DNA of 64,000 nucleotides from Algoriphagus sp. TR-M9 (GTDB lineage: Bacteria; Bacteroidota; Bacteroidia; Cytophagales; Cyclobacteriaceae), in assembly GCF_027594545.1 (NCBI RefSeq), contig NZ_CP115160.1, positions 4,026,501 to 4,090,500 of the forward strand, given 5' to 3'. Numbering within the stretch: position 1 is the stretch's first letter; every line of letters starts with the position of its first letter. Both the position numbers and the translations under genes were made by a program. This document shows, piece by piece, positions 26,523-34,995 of the stretch. Under the pieces are notes generated by a model. The model was not told the origin of the DNA and did not search any database. It saw nothing but the letters and a program-made list of their open reading frames with translations.

Positions 26523-27998
26523 ATGAATCGAAACTCCGACAAGTTCCTCTACGAAGCACTCACCTATGACGATGTGCTTCTTGTCCCAGGTTATTCAGAA
26601 GTCCTTCCACGCGACACGAATACCTCCACCCAACTCACCAAAAAAATCCGCCTAAACATCCCCTTGGTGTCCGCTGCTATGGATACCGTGACCGAGGCTG
26701 AACTGGCAATTGCAATCGCGCTTGAAGGAGGGCTTGGTTTTGTACACAAAAACATGTCTATCGAGCAGCAAGCTGCCCAGGTACGCAAGGTAAAGCGCTC
26801 TCAAGCTGGGATGATTTTAGATCCCATTACTCTTCATATCGACGCAAAAGTAAGGGATGCTGAGAAAATCATGCGGGAATTTCACATCGGTGGTATACCT
26901 GTAGTAGATGAAAACAAATCCTTAAAAGGTATCATTACCAATCGTGACCTACGATTCATCAAAGATCAAAATCGCCCGATCCGGGAGATTATGACCATAG
27001 ACAATCTCATCACAGCCAAAGCGGGAGTATCTCTAGAGCAGGCAGAAGAGATTCTGCAGGAATATAAAATAGAAAAGCTACCGATCGTAGATGAGGACAA
27101 CAAGCTGTCCGGCCTAATCACTTACAAGGATATTCTGAAAAGAAAAGACAAACCAAACGCCTGTAAGGATGAATATGGCAGGTTAAGAGTAGGTGCAGCA
27201 GTAGGCGTTACAGCGGATATTGTAGAGCGGGTAGAAGCGCTGAAAAACGCCGGAGTGGATGTGGTGTCTATAGATACGGCACACGGACATTCCAAAGGAG
27301 TAATCGAAACCTGTAGAAAAATCAAAGATGCTTTCCCAGATCTGGAAGTTATCGTTGGAAATATTGCCACACCGGAAGCAGCTATTGCATTGGCGGATGC
27401 CGGAGCAGATGCCGTGAAAGTAGGCGTAGGACCTGGATCTATCTGTACCACTAGAATTATTGCCGGCGTAGGTGTTCCCCAGCTTTCTGCAGTATTCGAA
27501 TGCGCTCAAGTGTTAAAAGAACGCGGAGTGCCTGTTATTGCCGATGGGGGTATCCGCTACTCAGGCGATTTGGTTAAAGCTATCGCTGCTGGTGGAAGCT
27601 CCATTATGATAGGATCCCTTTTAGCAGGAACTGAAGAAGCGCCGGGTGAAATGATCATTTTTGAAGGCAGAAAATTCAAATCTTACCGAGGAATGGGTTC
27701 CCTGGAAGCGATGGAATCTGGCTCCAAAGACCGTTATTTCCAAGATGCAGAAGACAATATCAAAAAATTAGTCCCTGAAGGTATCGTAGGAAGGGTTCCT
27801 TATAAAGGCTTGGTATCAGAAGTGCTTTACCAGCTCGTAGGTGGACTACAGGCAGGCATGGGCTACTGTGGTACCAATACCATAGAGGCGCTTCAGAAAG
27901 ACGGCAAATTCGTAAAAATCACCGCAGCGGGAGTGAAAGAGTCCCACCCTCATGACATTAGCGTAACCAGGGAGGCTCCAAACTACAGCGTGAGATAA
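26523..27998 (+). CDS. guaB: Inosine-5'-monophosphate dehydrogenase
   Basis: 491 residues, oxidising IMP to XMP in GMP synthesis. The TIM barrel is interrupted by a CBS-domain pair (about residues 100-220). The catalytic loop GPGSICTTR carries the nucleophile Cys308; the IMP-binding segments [12 protein letters not shown] and [10 protein letters not shown] are present, and the flap RVPYKG follows. Length is typical. No guaA is adjacent. A -7 element precedes it and a strong terminator follows, so it is likely a single-gene unit. Confidence 0.97.
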   Translation: MNRNSDKFLYEALTYDDVLLVPGYSEVLPRDTNTSTQLTKKIRLNIPLVSAAMDTVTEAELAIAIALEGGLGFVHKNMSIEQQAAQVRKVKRSQAGMILDPITLHIDAKVRDAEKIMREFHIGGIPVVDENKSLKGIITNRDLRFIKDQNRPIREIMTIDNLITAKAGVSLEQAEEILQEYKIEKLPIVDEDNKLSGLITYKDILKRKDKPNACKDEYGRLRVGAAVGVTADIVERVEALKNAGVDVVSIDTAHGHSKGVIETCRKIKDAFPDLEVIVGNIATPEAAIALADAGADAVKVGVGPGSICTTRIIAGVGVPQLSAVFECAQVLKERGVPVIADGGIRYSGDLVKAIAAGGSSIMIGSLLAGTEEAPGEMIIFEGRKFKSYRGMGSLEAMESGSKDRYFQDAEDNIKKLVPEGIVGRVPYKGLVSEVLYQLVGGLQAGMGYCGTNTIEALQKDGKFVKITAAGVKESHPHDISVTREAPNYSVR

Positions 27999-28022
27999 AC
28001 AAGGTAGTTTTCTTACAATATA

Positions 28023-28051
28023 AAAAAGACCAGGGAAACCTGGTCTTTTTT
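28023..28051 (+). terminator. Rho-independent terminator after guaB
   Basis: AAAAAAGACCAGG pairs with CCTGGTCTTTTTT around a GAAA tetraloop, about 25 bp after the guaB stop codon. The A and T runs let it work in both directions. Confidence 0.9.
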
Positions 28052-28168
28052 GCTTTGCTCAAACTATATCGCATAGCATTGCCAACGAAGTTTCATAAAC
28101 AACCTTTGGCTCACACTCCTAACAGAACCTATCAAGGTTGCCTCAATCCCCCATTTAAAGATTCAGTT

Positions 28169-28645
28169 TTATGCTAGAATTTCTTTGATCTCATGATCCT
28201 GAAGATGGGCGTTTAGCCAGCCTGCTTCCAGGTATGCGCCATATTTTTTGTAGAAATTAATCGCCGGCTCATTCCAGTCCAGCACCTGCCACATCATGCC
28301 TGTACAGCCCTCTTCCAGGGACTTTGCCATCACGCGATCAAACAGCAACTTGCCGGCACCATTCCCTCGCTCCGATTCGGTCACCACTATATCTTCCAGG
28401 TAAATCCGCTTTCCTTTCCAGGTGCTATACCGGTAGTAATAAATAGCAATACCGATGATCTCTCCGCTATTTTCCTTTTCACAGACAAAAAAACCGTAGA
28501 CCGGATTTGGGCCAAAGCCATCCTTTTCCATCATTTCTACCGTGTTGGAGACCTGCTCAGGAGCTTTTTCGTAAAGCGCAAGTTCCTTGACCAGCTCAAG
28601 AACCCTGGGCAGATCTTCAATTTTTCCTTCTCTGAGTTTATACAT
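28169..28645 (-). CDS. GNAT family N-acetyltransferase (diamine acetyltransferase-like)
   Basis: 158 residues. The acetyl-CoA pyrophosphate-binding loop reads RGNGAGKLLFD, preceded by the beta4 strand YLEDIVVTESE, which is characteristic of the spermidine/spermine acetyltransferase-like branch. The C-terminal WNEPAINFYKKYGA segment is also typical of that branch. The substrate may be a polyamine, amino acid or small amine. It is a single gene, divergent from coaX with a 130-bp gap. Confidence 0.88.
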   Translation of the reverse strand: MYKLREGKIEDLPRVLELVKELALYEKAPEQVSNTVEMMEKDGFGPNPVYGFFVCEKENSGEIIGIAIYYYRYSTWKGKRIYLEDIVVTESERGNGAGKLLFDRVMAKSLEEGCTGMMWQVLDWNEPAINFYKKYGAYLEAGWLNAHLQDHEIKEILA

Positions 28646-28775
28646 GATTATTGTTCGTAAAAGAGTTTATTTTTGGGAATAGCTAAATTAATCAATAGAA
28701 TATCCGCTGTGCAAAGTAAATATTTCAGCCTACTGGTAAAGTAGCGGATAATCGTATTAATCAAAACCAATTTCA

Positions 28776-29546
28776 ATGTTTTTAGCCATAGATGCCGGCA
28801 ATTCCAATGTGGTTTTTGCCATTTACGACGAGGAGAAAGGACAATGGAAAAACCATTTTCGGCTGGAAACGCACAGTGCCAAGTTTTCTGCTCAATTGGC
28901 AAAGAAAGCCCCATTGTATTTTCTAGAACATGGCATTAGTCCTCAGGACATCCTCCAGGTAGGATTGAGTTCGGTAGTTCCAGAGTTGAACCCGCAGCTT
29001 ATTGAGTTCTGTCAAAATTTCTTCGGAACCGAGCCTTACCTCATCACGCCCAAAAGCTTTGCGAAGCTACCAGTAAAAACCCTGCGACCCGATGAAATCG
29101 GAACCGACCTGATGTGCAACGCAGCGGCCGCCTATACCGCAAAGCAAACCGATCTTATCGTGGTGGATTTTGGCACAGCCCTTACTTTCACCGTGATCAA
29201 TAAAAATGGGGAAATTATAGGCGTAAACATAGTTCCAGGTCTGAAAACTGCCATCAAATCGCTTTTTCTAAACACCTCCAAATTACCTGAAGTGGAACTA
29301 AAACTTCCAGAATCTGCGCTGGGCAAAAACACCATTCAGGCCATTCAGGCCGGCGTACTTTATGGCTACACCGGGCTGGTCAAAGGCATGCTGGAAAGTA
29401 TAGCGTTGGAAACTAAAATAGACTATACTGTAATTGCTACTGGAGGATTGGCGTCTATTCTTACTCCCCTGAAAAGCGTCTTTGATGAAATAGATCCAAA
29501 TCTCACCCTAACAGGCCTTCGCCTGATCACACAAGTAAATAATTAA
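28776..29546 (+). CDS. coaX: Type III pantothenate kinase
   Basis: 256 residues, ASKHA fold, first step of coenzyme A synthesis. The N-terminal phosphate motif DAGNSNVVFAIYD, the catalytic-Asp segment around GTDLMCNAAAAYT, the second phosphate motif DFGTALTFTVIN, and the PGLKTAIKSLF and ATGGLA segments are all present. Length is normal. Its 3' end overlaps by 4 bp the convergent M23 peptidase gene. Confidence 0.95.
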   Translation: MFLAIDAGNSNVVFAIYDEEKGQWKNHFRLETHSAKFSAQLAKKAPLYFLEHGISPQDILQVGLSSVVPELNPQLIEFCQNFFGTEPYLITPKSFAKLPVKTLRPDEIGTDLMCNAAAAYTAKQTDLIVVDFGTALTFTVINKNGEIIGVNIVPGLKTAIKSLFLNTSKLPEVELKLPESALGKNTIQAIQAGVLYGYTGLVKGMLESIALETKIDYTVIATGGLASILTPLKSVFDEIDPNLTLTGLRLITQVNN

Positions 29547-30211
29547 AGCAGTTCACATTTTAGCATTAAATTAGGATCAGGGCAGATTTCCATGTAGGTC
29601 TGCAACTCAGGCTGCGAACAGACCCCTGGAAAATCCCCTGAATTGCCAAGCAAATCCCACATCAACTGAAAATGCAGATGTGGAGGCCAATCCCCATTCT
29701 CCGGAAATGGCCCTATGCCACAAAACACTTCGCCAGCCTGAACTTTTTGCCCAGGCTGTAGCCCTATCAGATCCTGACGAAAAAGGTGGCCATACAAAGA
29801 AAATAGCTTTCTTCCGCCTACTTCATGCTGTAAAATGATCGTGGCCCCATAATTCCCAAAACCAGCATTATCCTGAAAACTGTGGATTTCACCATCCAGC
29901 GGAGCATGAATTTCGGTTCCCGCCTTGGCCCAGATATCAATCCCTAAATGTATATTTCTATATTCAGATTCTTTGGTCGCAAAAACCTCACTCCTGGCAT
30001 AAATGGCACGATTTTCCAAATATCCTCCTATTCCAAAGGTCTTTCCTTCTGATAGGATTTGCCCAAACACATATTCGTCAAACGCTTGCGTACTGCGCAG
30101 ATCAATACTTTTTAGATCTGTATTAGTTGAGCTAAAATCAAGTTTAAGGGTGTTTTCTGAGGTAAGCGGCTTTCCTACTATCGGGAAAAATTCATGGGCA
30201 TTCCAGTTCAT
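29543..30211 (-). CDS. M23-family metallopeptidase (LytM-like)
   Basis: 222 residues. The LytM/M23 zinc site is visible as HLGIDIWAKAGT (the H and D ligands) and the downstream HLHFQ motif. The core strands GEIHSFQDNAGFGNYGA and LYGHL also fit. These enzymes cut peptide cross-links in peptidoglycan or act as zinc-dependent regulators. No signal peptide is evident in the annotated start, so it may be cytoplasmic or exported by another route. It overlaps coaX tail to tail. Confidence 0.87.
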   Translation of the reverse strand: MNWNAHEFFPIVGKPLTSENTLKLDFSSTNTDLKSIDLRSTQAFDEYVFGQILSEGKTFGIGGYLENRAIYARSEVFATKESEYRNIHLGIDIWAKAGTEIHAPLDGEIHSFQDNAGFGNYGATIILQHEVGGRKLFSLYGHLFRQDLIGLQPGQKVQAGEVFCGIGPFPENGDWPPHLHFQLMWDLLGNSGDFPGVCSQPELQTYMEICPDPNLMLKCELL

Positions 30212-30301
30212 GCCCGAAAATATAAATTATCCAATCATTAAGAATCAGAAAATTCGGGAATCTCTAATTCACTTTTCTCCAGTTCTTTCTAATTTCAGCC
30301 C

Positions 30302-31252
30302 ATGAGCCAATCTTTCCCAAGCCTTGCGGACATCCGCGCTGCGCATGAACGCATCCAGCCCTTTGTACATCGCACTCCTATTCTAAGCTCCACTGCTATC
30401 AATGAGATTGCAGGATGTGAGATTTTTTTTAAGTGTGAAAACTTCCAGAAGGTAGGGGCCTTCAAGGCCAGAGGGGCTGCCAATGCCGTGATGAAAATGA
30501 CGGATGAACAAAAAAGCAAGGGAGTTGCCACCCACAGCAGTGGAAATCATGCAGCAGCCCTAGCAAGAGCGGCCAAAGTAGCTGGAATACCCGCTTACAT
30601 AGTCATGCCCTCAAATGCTCCTGAGATTAAGAAAAAAGCAGTGAAAGGATACGGTGGTGAGATCATTGAATGTGAGCCCAATCTGAAGGCCAGAGAAACT
30701 ACCTTGGAAGAAGTAGTGAAGAAAACCGGAGCTACCTTCATCCCTCCGTACGACTACATGGATGTGATCGAAGGCCAGGCTACTTGCGCTTTGGAATTGA
30801 TCGAAGAGCAAGCAGATTTGGATGTTATTTTGGCACCGGTCGGCGGAGGAGGACTTCTGGGCGGTACTGCCTTAGCTGCTCACTACCTCAACCCAAACAT
30901 AGAGGTAATTGGATGTGAGCCAAAAGGCGCTGATGATGCTTTCCAGTCATTTTATGCAGGCAAACTGATCCCTCAATCCGGCCCAAATACCATAGCAGAT
31001 GGCTTATTGACCTCTCTGGGGTTCTTGAATTTTGAGCTGATCAAAACCCATGTTTCAGCTATACATTTGGCCACAGACCCGCAGATCATTGAAGCCATGC
31101 GGCTCATATACGAGCGCATGAAAATCGTCATCGAACCTTCCTGTGCTGTCCCCTTGGCCGCACTACTGGCTGATCAGGATAGCTTTTCAGGCAAAAAAGT
31201 AGGCATTATTCTATCCGGAGGAAATGTGGACCTGGGAAAATTACCTTTCTAA
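30302..31252 (+). CDS. PLP-dependent threonine/serine dehydratase or serine racemase
   Basis: 316 residues, fold-type II. The PLP lysine lies in the motif FKARGAANAV, the phosphate-binding loop is GGGGLLGG, and the substrate loop SSGNHAAALARAA is present. It lacks the C-terminal regulatory ACT-like domain of biosynthetic IlvA, so it resembles the short catabolic threonine dehydratase or serine racemase. The residues that separate the two activities were not resolved. It is a single gene, convergent with the GH3 fusion gene that ends 6 bp downstream. Confidence 0.9.
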   Translation: MSQSFPSLADIRAAHERIQPFVHRTPILSSTAINEIAGCEIFFKCENFQKVGAFKARGAANAVMKMTDEQKSKGVATHSSGNHAAALARAAKVAGIPAYIVMPSNAPEIKKKAVKGYGGEIIECEPNLKARETTLEEVVKKTGATFIPPYDYMDVIEGQATCALELIEEQADLDVILAPVGGGGLLGGTALAAHYLNPNIEVIGCEPKGADDAFQSFYAGKLIPQSGPNTIADGLLTSLGFLNFELIKTHVSAIHLATDPQIIEAMRLIYERMKIVIEPSCAVPLAALLADQDSFSGKKVGIILSGGNVDLGKLPF

Positions 31253-31258
31253 GAAAGC

Positions 31259-34219
31259 CTATTTTTTGCCCATTGCTTCGTAAATGATATCATGGATATC
31301 TGTGCGGATGCCTTCTCTCAGTAACTTGGTGTTTGTGGCATCAGGATATACACGATTGGATAAAAATACGTAGATCAGGTCATTTTCAGGGTCAGCCCAT
31401 ACACAGGTTCCGGTGAATCCGGTATGCCCGAATGTTGACTTTGGTGCCAGATCTCCCGCTGAACCTCCGTCACCTTTGTCCACATTAGGCTTGTCCCACC
31501 CCCAGCCTCTTCTGCTCTGCCGGGATTGTCGCTTGGTAAACTTCTCCACCGTTTCTGGTTTGATCAGCGAAACATCACCATAATAGCCCTTGTTCAACAT
31601 CATCTGCATCATCACAGCCAGGTCATTAGCTGTGCCAAATAGCCCCGCATGTCCAGCCACACCACCATACATGGCCGCTCCAGGATCATGGACGAATCCT
31701 TGAACCTGCCTTTTGCGGAACGCTACATCATTTTCAGTAGGAGCTATATTGTCCAATGGCATCTTCTGAGCAGGATTGAAAGTCATGGTATGCAAGCCCA
31801 GCGGTTCATAAAAATTCTGGGCCAAAAAGGACTCTAAGGGCTGATTTACCACACGCTCTACCACAGCCTGCATAAAGTACATCGTGAGGTCAGAATACCT
31901 ATACTTATGCTTGCTGGCTCCACGCGGGACAGGAGTTACTTTAGAAGCTACAGTCCAGTTCCAAATACTATCCCTCAAGGCATCCAATCCATACATATCA
32001 TTAGAAACAGGTCTGGAAAAACCAGGCTCTGGGGTGGGCTTATAATAATCTCCCCGCCATTGTCCTGCAGAAACTGTCTTTGCATAGTGGGGAATAAAGG
32101 CGACCAAGCCAGCCTCATGAGCCATCACATCGCTCAAAACCATATTGGCTTTATTCGTACCCTTAAGCTCGGGCAGATAATCCCCCAAAGTTTTGCTCAT
32201 CTCTATCTCCCCTCTACTGGCCAAAAACATCACCGCTTGGGTAGTAGCCAGCACCTTGGTAATCGAAGCCAAGTCGTAGACAGTTTGGGAGTTCACCTTA
32301 GGGCTAGTTTTGTATTCCAAATTTCCATAAGACCGCTCAAATACTACTTTCCCATTTTTGGCTACCAGCACATTAGCGCCCGGCGCGGCTTGAATCCGGA
32401 TCATTCGCTCCGCCACCTCATCTATTTTGTCCAATGTTTCGCTATCTAATCCCACACTTTCTGGAGAACCATAAGCTAAACGTCCATTAGCAGGCAAATA
32501 CCCGCCTACCCCAGTTACAAAGTCAGAATTGACTGTGACCGGTAAAATCCCCGCTGCATCTCTTCCTCCAAATAACACCTGAGGCACCATTTTCTGGGTA
32601 AAATCATTGTTTTCGTAAGCAATCACCACATTTCCCAAACCTTCCAACTGCTCCGCTGCATAGGCATTGCCAAACAGTACCGTCACCACTTTTTGTCTTA
32701 AAGACAACTTTTTAATCAATTGAACATCACTGGCTGATATTCCGAATTTTCTTCTCGGGCTATTATTCAATCCCATCAAGCCTACCACCACTACATCATA
32801 CCCCTCTAGCTTATCCATCAGGGCATTTTGCTCGCTCGCGGTGCTTCCTTTAGGGGTAGTGAAGTGCTCAAACTTGGAGTATTTGTCCAAATACTGCTTG
32901 AAAACCTCTCCCTCATCACCAATACTCAGGCTGGCAAAATCCGTGAAATCCAAATGCCTGAATGGTACCAGGTTCCCCTTGTTGGTAGCCACTGTGACGG
33001 CATCTGCATACAGCTCCTCAATGATGGTTCTGGTCTCCGGGGTGTCTAATCGCTTGATGAGTTCGTAGGTATCTATGGGCTTATACTCATTTAATCCAGC
33101 CCAATATTTTGCCCGAAGAATTTTTTTGACTCTCCTTCCGATTTCCTGCTTGCTGATGCGCCCATCCGCCACGGCAGTCTTGATCAGGGTTTTTGCTTTT
33201 GGAACATCCTGAGAATACAGCAGCACATCATTTCCGGCCAATAGTGCTTTGAGATCCACTTCTCCGGGAGCATTTGCGATAGCCACTCCTTTCATATTCA
33301 AGGCATCAGTAAAAATCAACCCTTGAAAATTCATCCTATTTTGAAGTAGGTCTGTCACTACTTTTTTGGAAAGACTAGTCGCAGTTTTTCCATTATCATC
33401 CAAACTTGGAATATTCAAATGGGCGACCATCACGGACATCAGATCTTCTTTAAAAAGCTCTTGGTAGGGGTACAAATCAATGTCCCAAATCCGCTTTTCT
33501 GGATGCTTGATGACCGGCAAAGCATAATGACTGTCTGCCTCCGTGTCTCCATGACCGGGAAAATGTTTCGCATTGGCGATCACGCCATTATCCTGAAGAC
33601 CTTTCATATAAGACACGGCATGCTCTGCCACCACTTCCCTATCACCACCAAATGCTCTGTAGCCGATTACGGGATTGTCCGGATTGGAATTCACATCTAC
33701 CACAGGGGCAAAATTGATATGCATCCCCAGCTCTTTGAATTGCCGGGCCATCTCTTTGCCCATGGCATACACGAGTTTTTCGTCCTGCACTGCTCCTAAG
33801 GTCATGGCTTTGGGAAAATCCGGTACGGAGTCTAACCTCATGCTGATGCCCCACTCCGCATCCATCGCAATGAACAGCGGGGTTTTGGACTGAGCCTGAT
33901 AGTAATTGGTCAGTCTGGCCTGACGGTCTGGCCCACCCTGAAAAAATATCAATCCGCCGAGGTTTTCCGATTTGATCAGTTCGCTGATTTCATTTACATG
34001 CCGCTGATCCTTGTTTGAATAAGCCGCGACCATAAACAACTGCCCCAGCTGCTCGTCAAAGGTCATGCTATTGAATACAGAATCCACCCAGCGGCGCTGG
34101 TCCATAGCATCTACAGCACTCAGTGGATCATCTATTTTCAATGATTCATCGAGTTTTCCGGAGGAAAAAGTAAGGGCTACTATGCCAATCATTAATACTC
34201 TCCAAAGCCTACTGCTCAT
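31259..34219 (-). CDS. GH3 (NagZ-like) glycosidase fused to a beta-lactamase-fold serine hydrolase
   Basis: 986 residues in two catalytic parts. The N-terminal part (about 45-375) is a GH3 N-acetylhexosaminidase-like barrel with the NagZ signature KHFPGHGDTEADSH (218-231) and the nucleophile D305 in FTDALNMK. A linker and GH3 C-terminal-like domain follow (about 400-570). The C-terminal part (about 590-985) is a class C beta-lactamase/transpeptidase-like domain with S652-I-T-K655, Y775-S-D777 and an HTG box near 925. The N-terminus has a hydrophobic segment and is probably exported. A muropeptide- or cell-wall-related role is inferred; the fusion may couple sugar cleavage with peptide or ester hydrolysis. 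Confidence 0.9.
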   Translation of the reverse strand: MSSRLWRVLMIGIVALTFSSGKLDESLKIDDPLSAVDAMDQRRWVDSVFNSMTFDEQLGQLFMVAAYSNKDQRHVNEISELIKSENLGGLIFFQGGPDRQARLTNYYQAQSKTPLFIAMDAEWGISMRLDSVPDFPKAMTLGAVQDEKLVYAMGKEMARQFKELGMHINFAPVVDVNSNPDNPVIGYRAFGGDREVVAEHAVSYMKGLQDNGVIANAKHFPGHGDTEADSHYALPVIKHPEKRIWDIDLYPYQELFKEDLMSVMVAHLNIPSLDDNGKTATSLSKKVVTDLLQNRMNFQGLIFTDALNMKGVAIANAPGEVDLKALLAGNDVLLYSQDVPKAKTLIKTAVADGRISKQEIGRRVKKILRAKYWAGLNEYKPIDTYELIKRLDTPETRTIIEELYADAVTVATNKGNLVPFRHLDFTDFASLSIGDEGEVFKQYLDKYSKFEHFTTPKGSTASEQNALMDKLEGYDVVVVGLMGLNNSPRRKFGISASDVQLIKKLSLRQKVVTVLFGNAYAAEQLEGLGNVVIAYENNDFTQKMVPQVLFGGRDAAGILPVTVNSDFVTGVGGYLPANGRLAYGSPESVGLDSETLDKIDEVAERMIRIQAAPGANVLVAKNGKVVFERSYGNLEYKTSPKVNSQTVYDLASITKVLATTQAVMFLASRGEIEMSKTLGDYLPELKGTNKANMVLSDVMAHEAGLVAFIPHYAKTVSAGQWRGDYYKPTPEPGFSRPVSNDMYGLDALRDSIWNWTVASKVTPVPRGASKHKYRYSDLTMYFMQAVVERVVNQPLESFLAQNFYEPLGLHTMTFNPAQKMPLDNIAPTENDVAFRKRQVQGFVHDPGAAMYGGVAGHAGLFGTANDLAVMMQMMLNKGYYGDVSLIKPETVEKFTKRQSRQSRRGWGWDKPNVDKGDGGSAGDLAPKSTFGHTGFTGTCVWADPENDLIYVFLSNRVYPDATNTKLLREGIRTDIHDIIYEAMGKK

Positions 34220-34587
34220 ACCTCGGTAATTTTTTATCCTTAACTTTTAAAATAAATTTGTGACTCGGCCGGTTCCGTAAACCGACTAGACTAATATACG
34301 CAGTTGCGTAGCCCCTTAGCCGATCAATGTGAAATTAGGGACTTCAGTAATTGAAGTTAGTAAAGATAAGGCAACATTAAACCGTAAAGTGGGTTTAAAA
34401 GGTCATAAATTTGATATCTGGTAGATCTATCGGAACTTATCTATCCAGATGACCTTTTTCCACTAAGGTGAAGCAAGAAATAAAAAACATAGTGCTATGA
34501 AATCAAGCATGACCCGAAGCGACAAACAGAGGGATGATTATAATTCATGCGAAGATTCCATGTGACCTTAAAAAAAATTATAAACAC
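34220..34587. other. Divergent intergenic region with a bulged hairpin
   Basis: No convincing gene was found in this 368-bp gap. It contains a long imperfect hairpin at 34397-34459: AAAAGGTC pairs with GACCTTTT and the inner ATCTGG pairs with CCAGAT, with a bulge on one side and a 23-base loop, followed by further T residues. It lies between two divergent genes, where a terminator is unexpected. It may belong to the leader of the downstream gene or to an unannotated small RNA. Confidence 0.4.
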
Positions 34588-34995
34588 ATGAAATTTCCTT
34601 CCATATTCCGTACGGCAGCTCCCATGCGCTTTGATATCAAACCGCGATATTATGACCCCGTGAAGGAGGAAATCGATCAGCGGACTTCGAGAATCAAAAG
34701 TGAACTGGAAGCAGAAGGGTTAATCAAATCTGATGCTGAAAGAAGGGAATTAGGCTATGGATCGGGAATTCGTGGATCTTTTGCCCAGCACAAAGGAATC
34801 AAAGAGCGTGACGGAGCCAATGTATTCGCTTCCACTGCCATGATCCGTACTTTCATCTTTCTTTTGCTTTTGGGATCAATATTTGGCTATGTTTATTTTG
34901 GGCCGATTGTATTTGAATACCTAGCCTATGTTGTGGCTATTGTAGTCGGAATTTACTATTTCTTCAGGCTCAAACCCAAGAAGAAACATGAGTGA
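34588..34995 (+). CDS. Small membrane protein upstream of mutL
   Basis: 135 residues from the ATG at 34588; an in-frame ATG at 34534 gives a less plausible 18-residue lead. The N-terminal part is charged and helical (PVKEEIDQRTSRIKSELEAEGL, written across about 25-46), and the C-terminal part has two membrane segments (about 86-104 and 108-127) and a basic tail. The stop overlaps mutL by 8 bp, so it is probably translated with it. No family was recognised. Similar small proteins occur before mutL in related genomes, from memory only. Confidence 0.7.
   Translation: MKFPSIFRTAAPMRFDIKPRYYDPVKEEIDQRTSRIKSELEAEGLIKSDAERRELGYGSGIRGSFAQHKGIKERDGANVFASTAMIRTFIFLLLLGSIFGYVYFGPIVFEYLAYVVAIVVGIYYFFRLKPKKKHE

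Noticed and set aside
34497..34565. 22-residue reading frame starting MKSSMTRSDKQ in the gap before the small membrane protein gene
   Set aside because: No recognisable features, overlaps other possible starts, and no support beyond a start and a stop codon.
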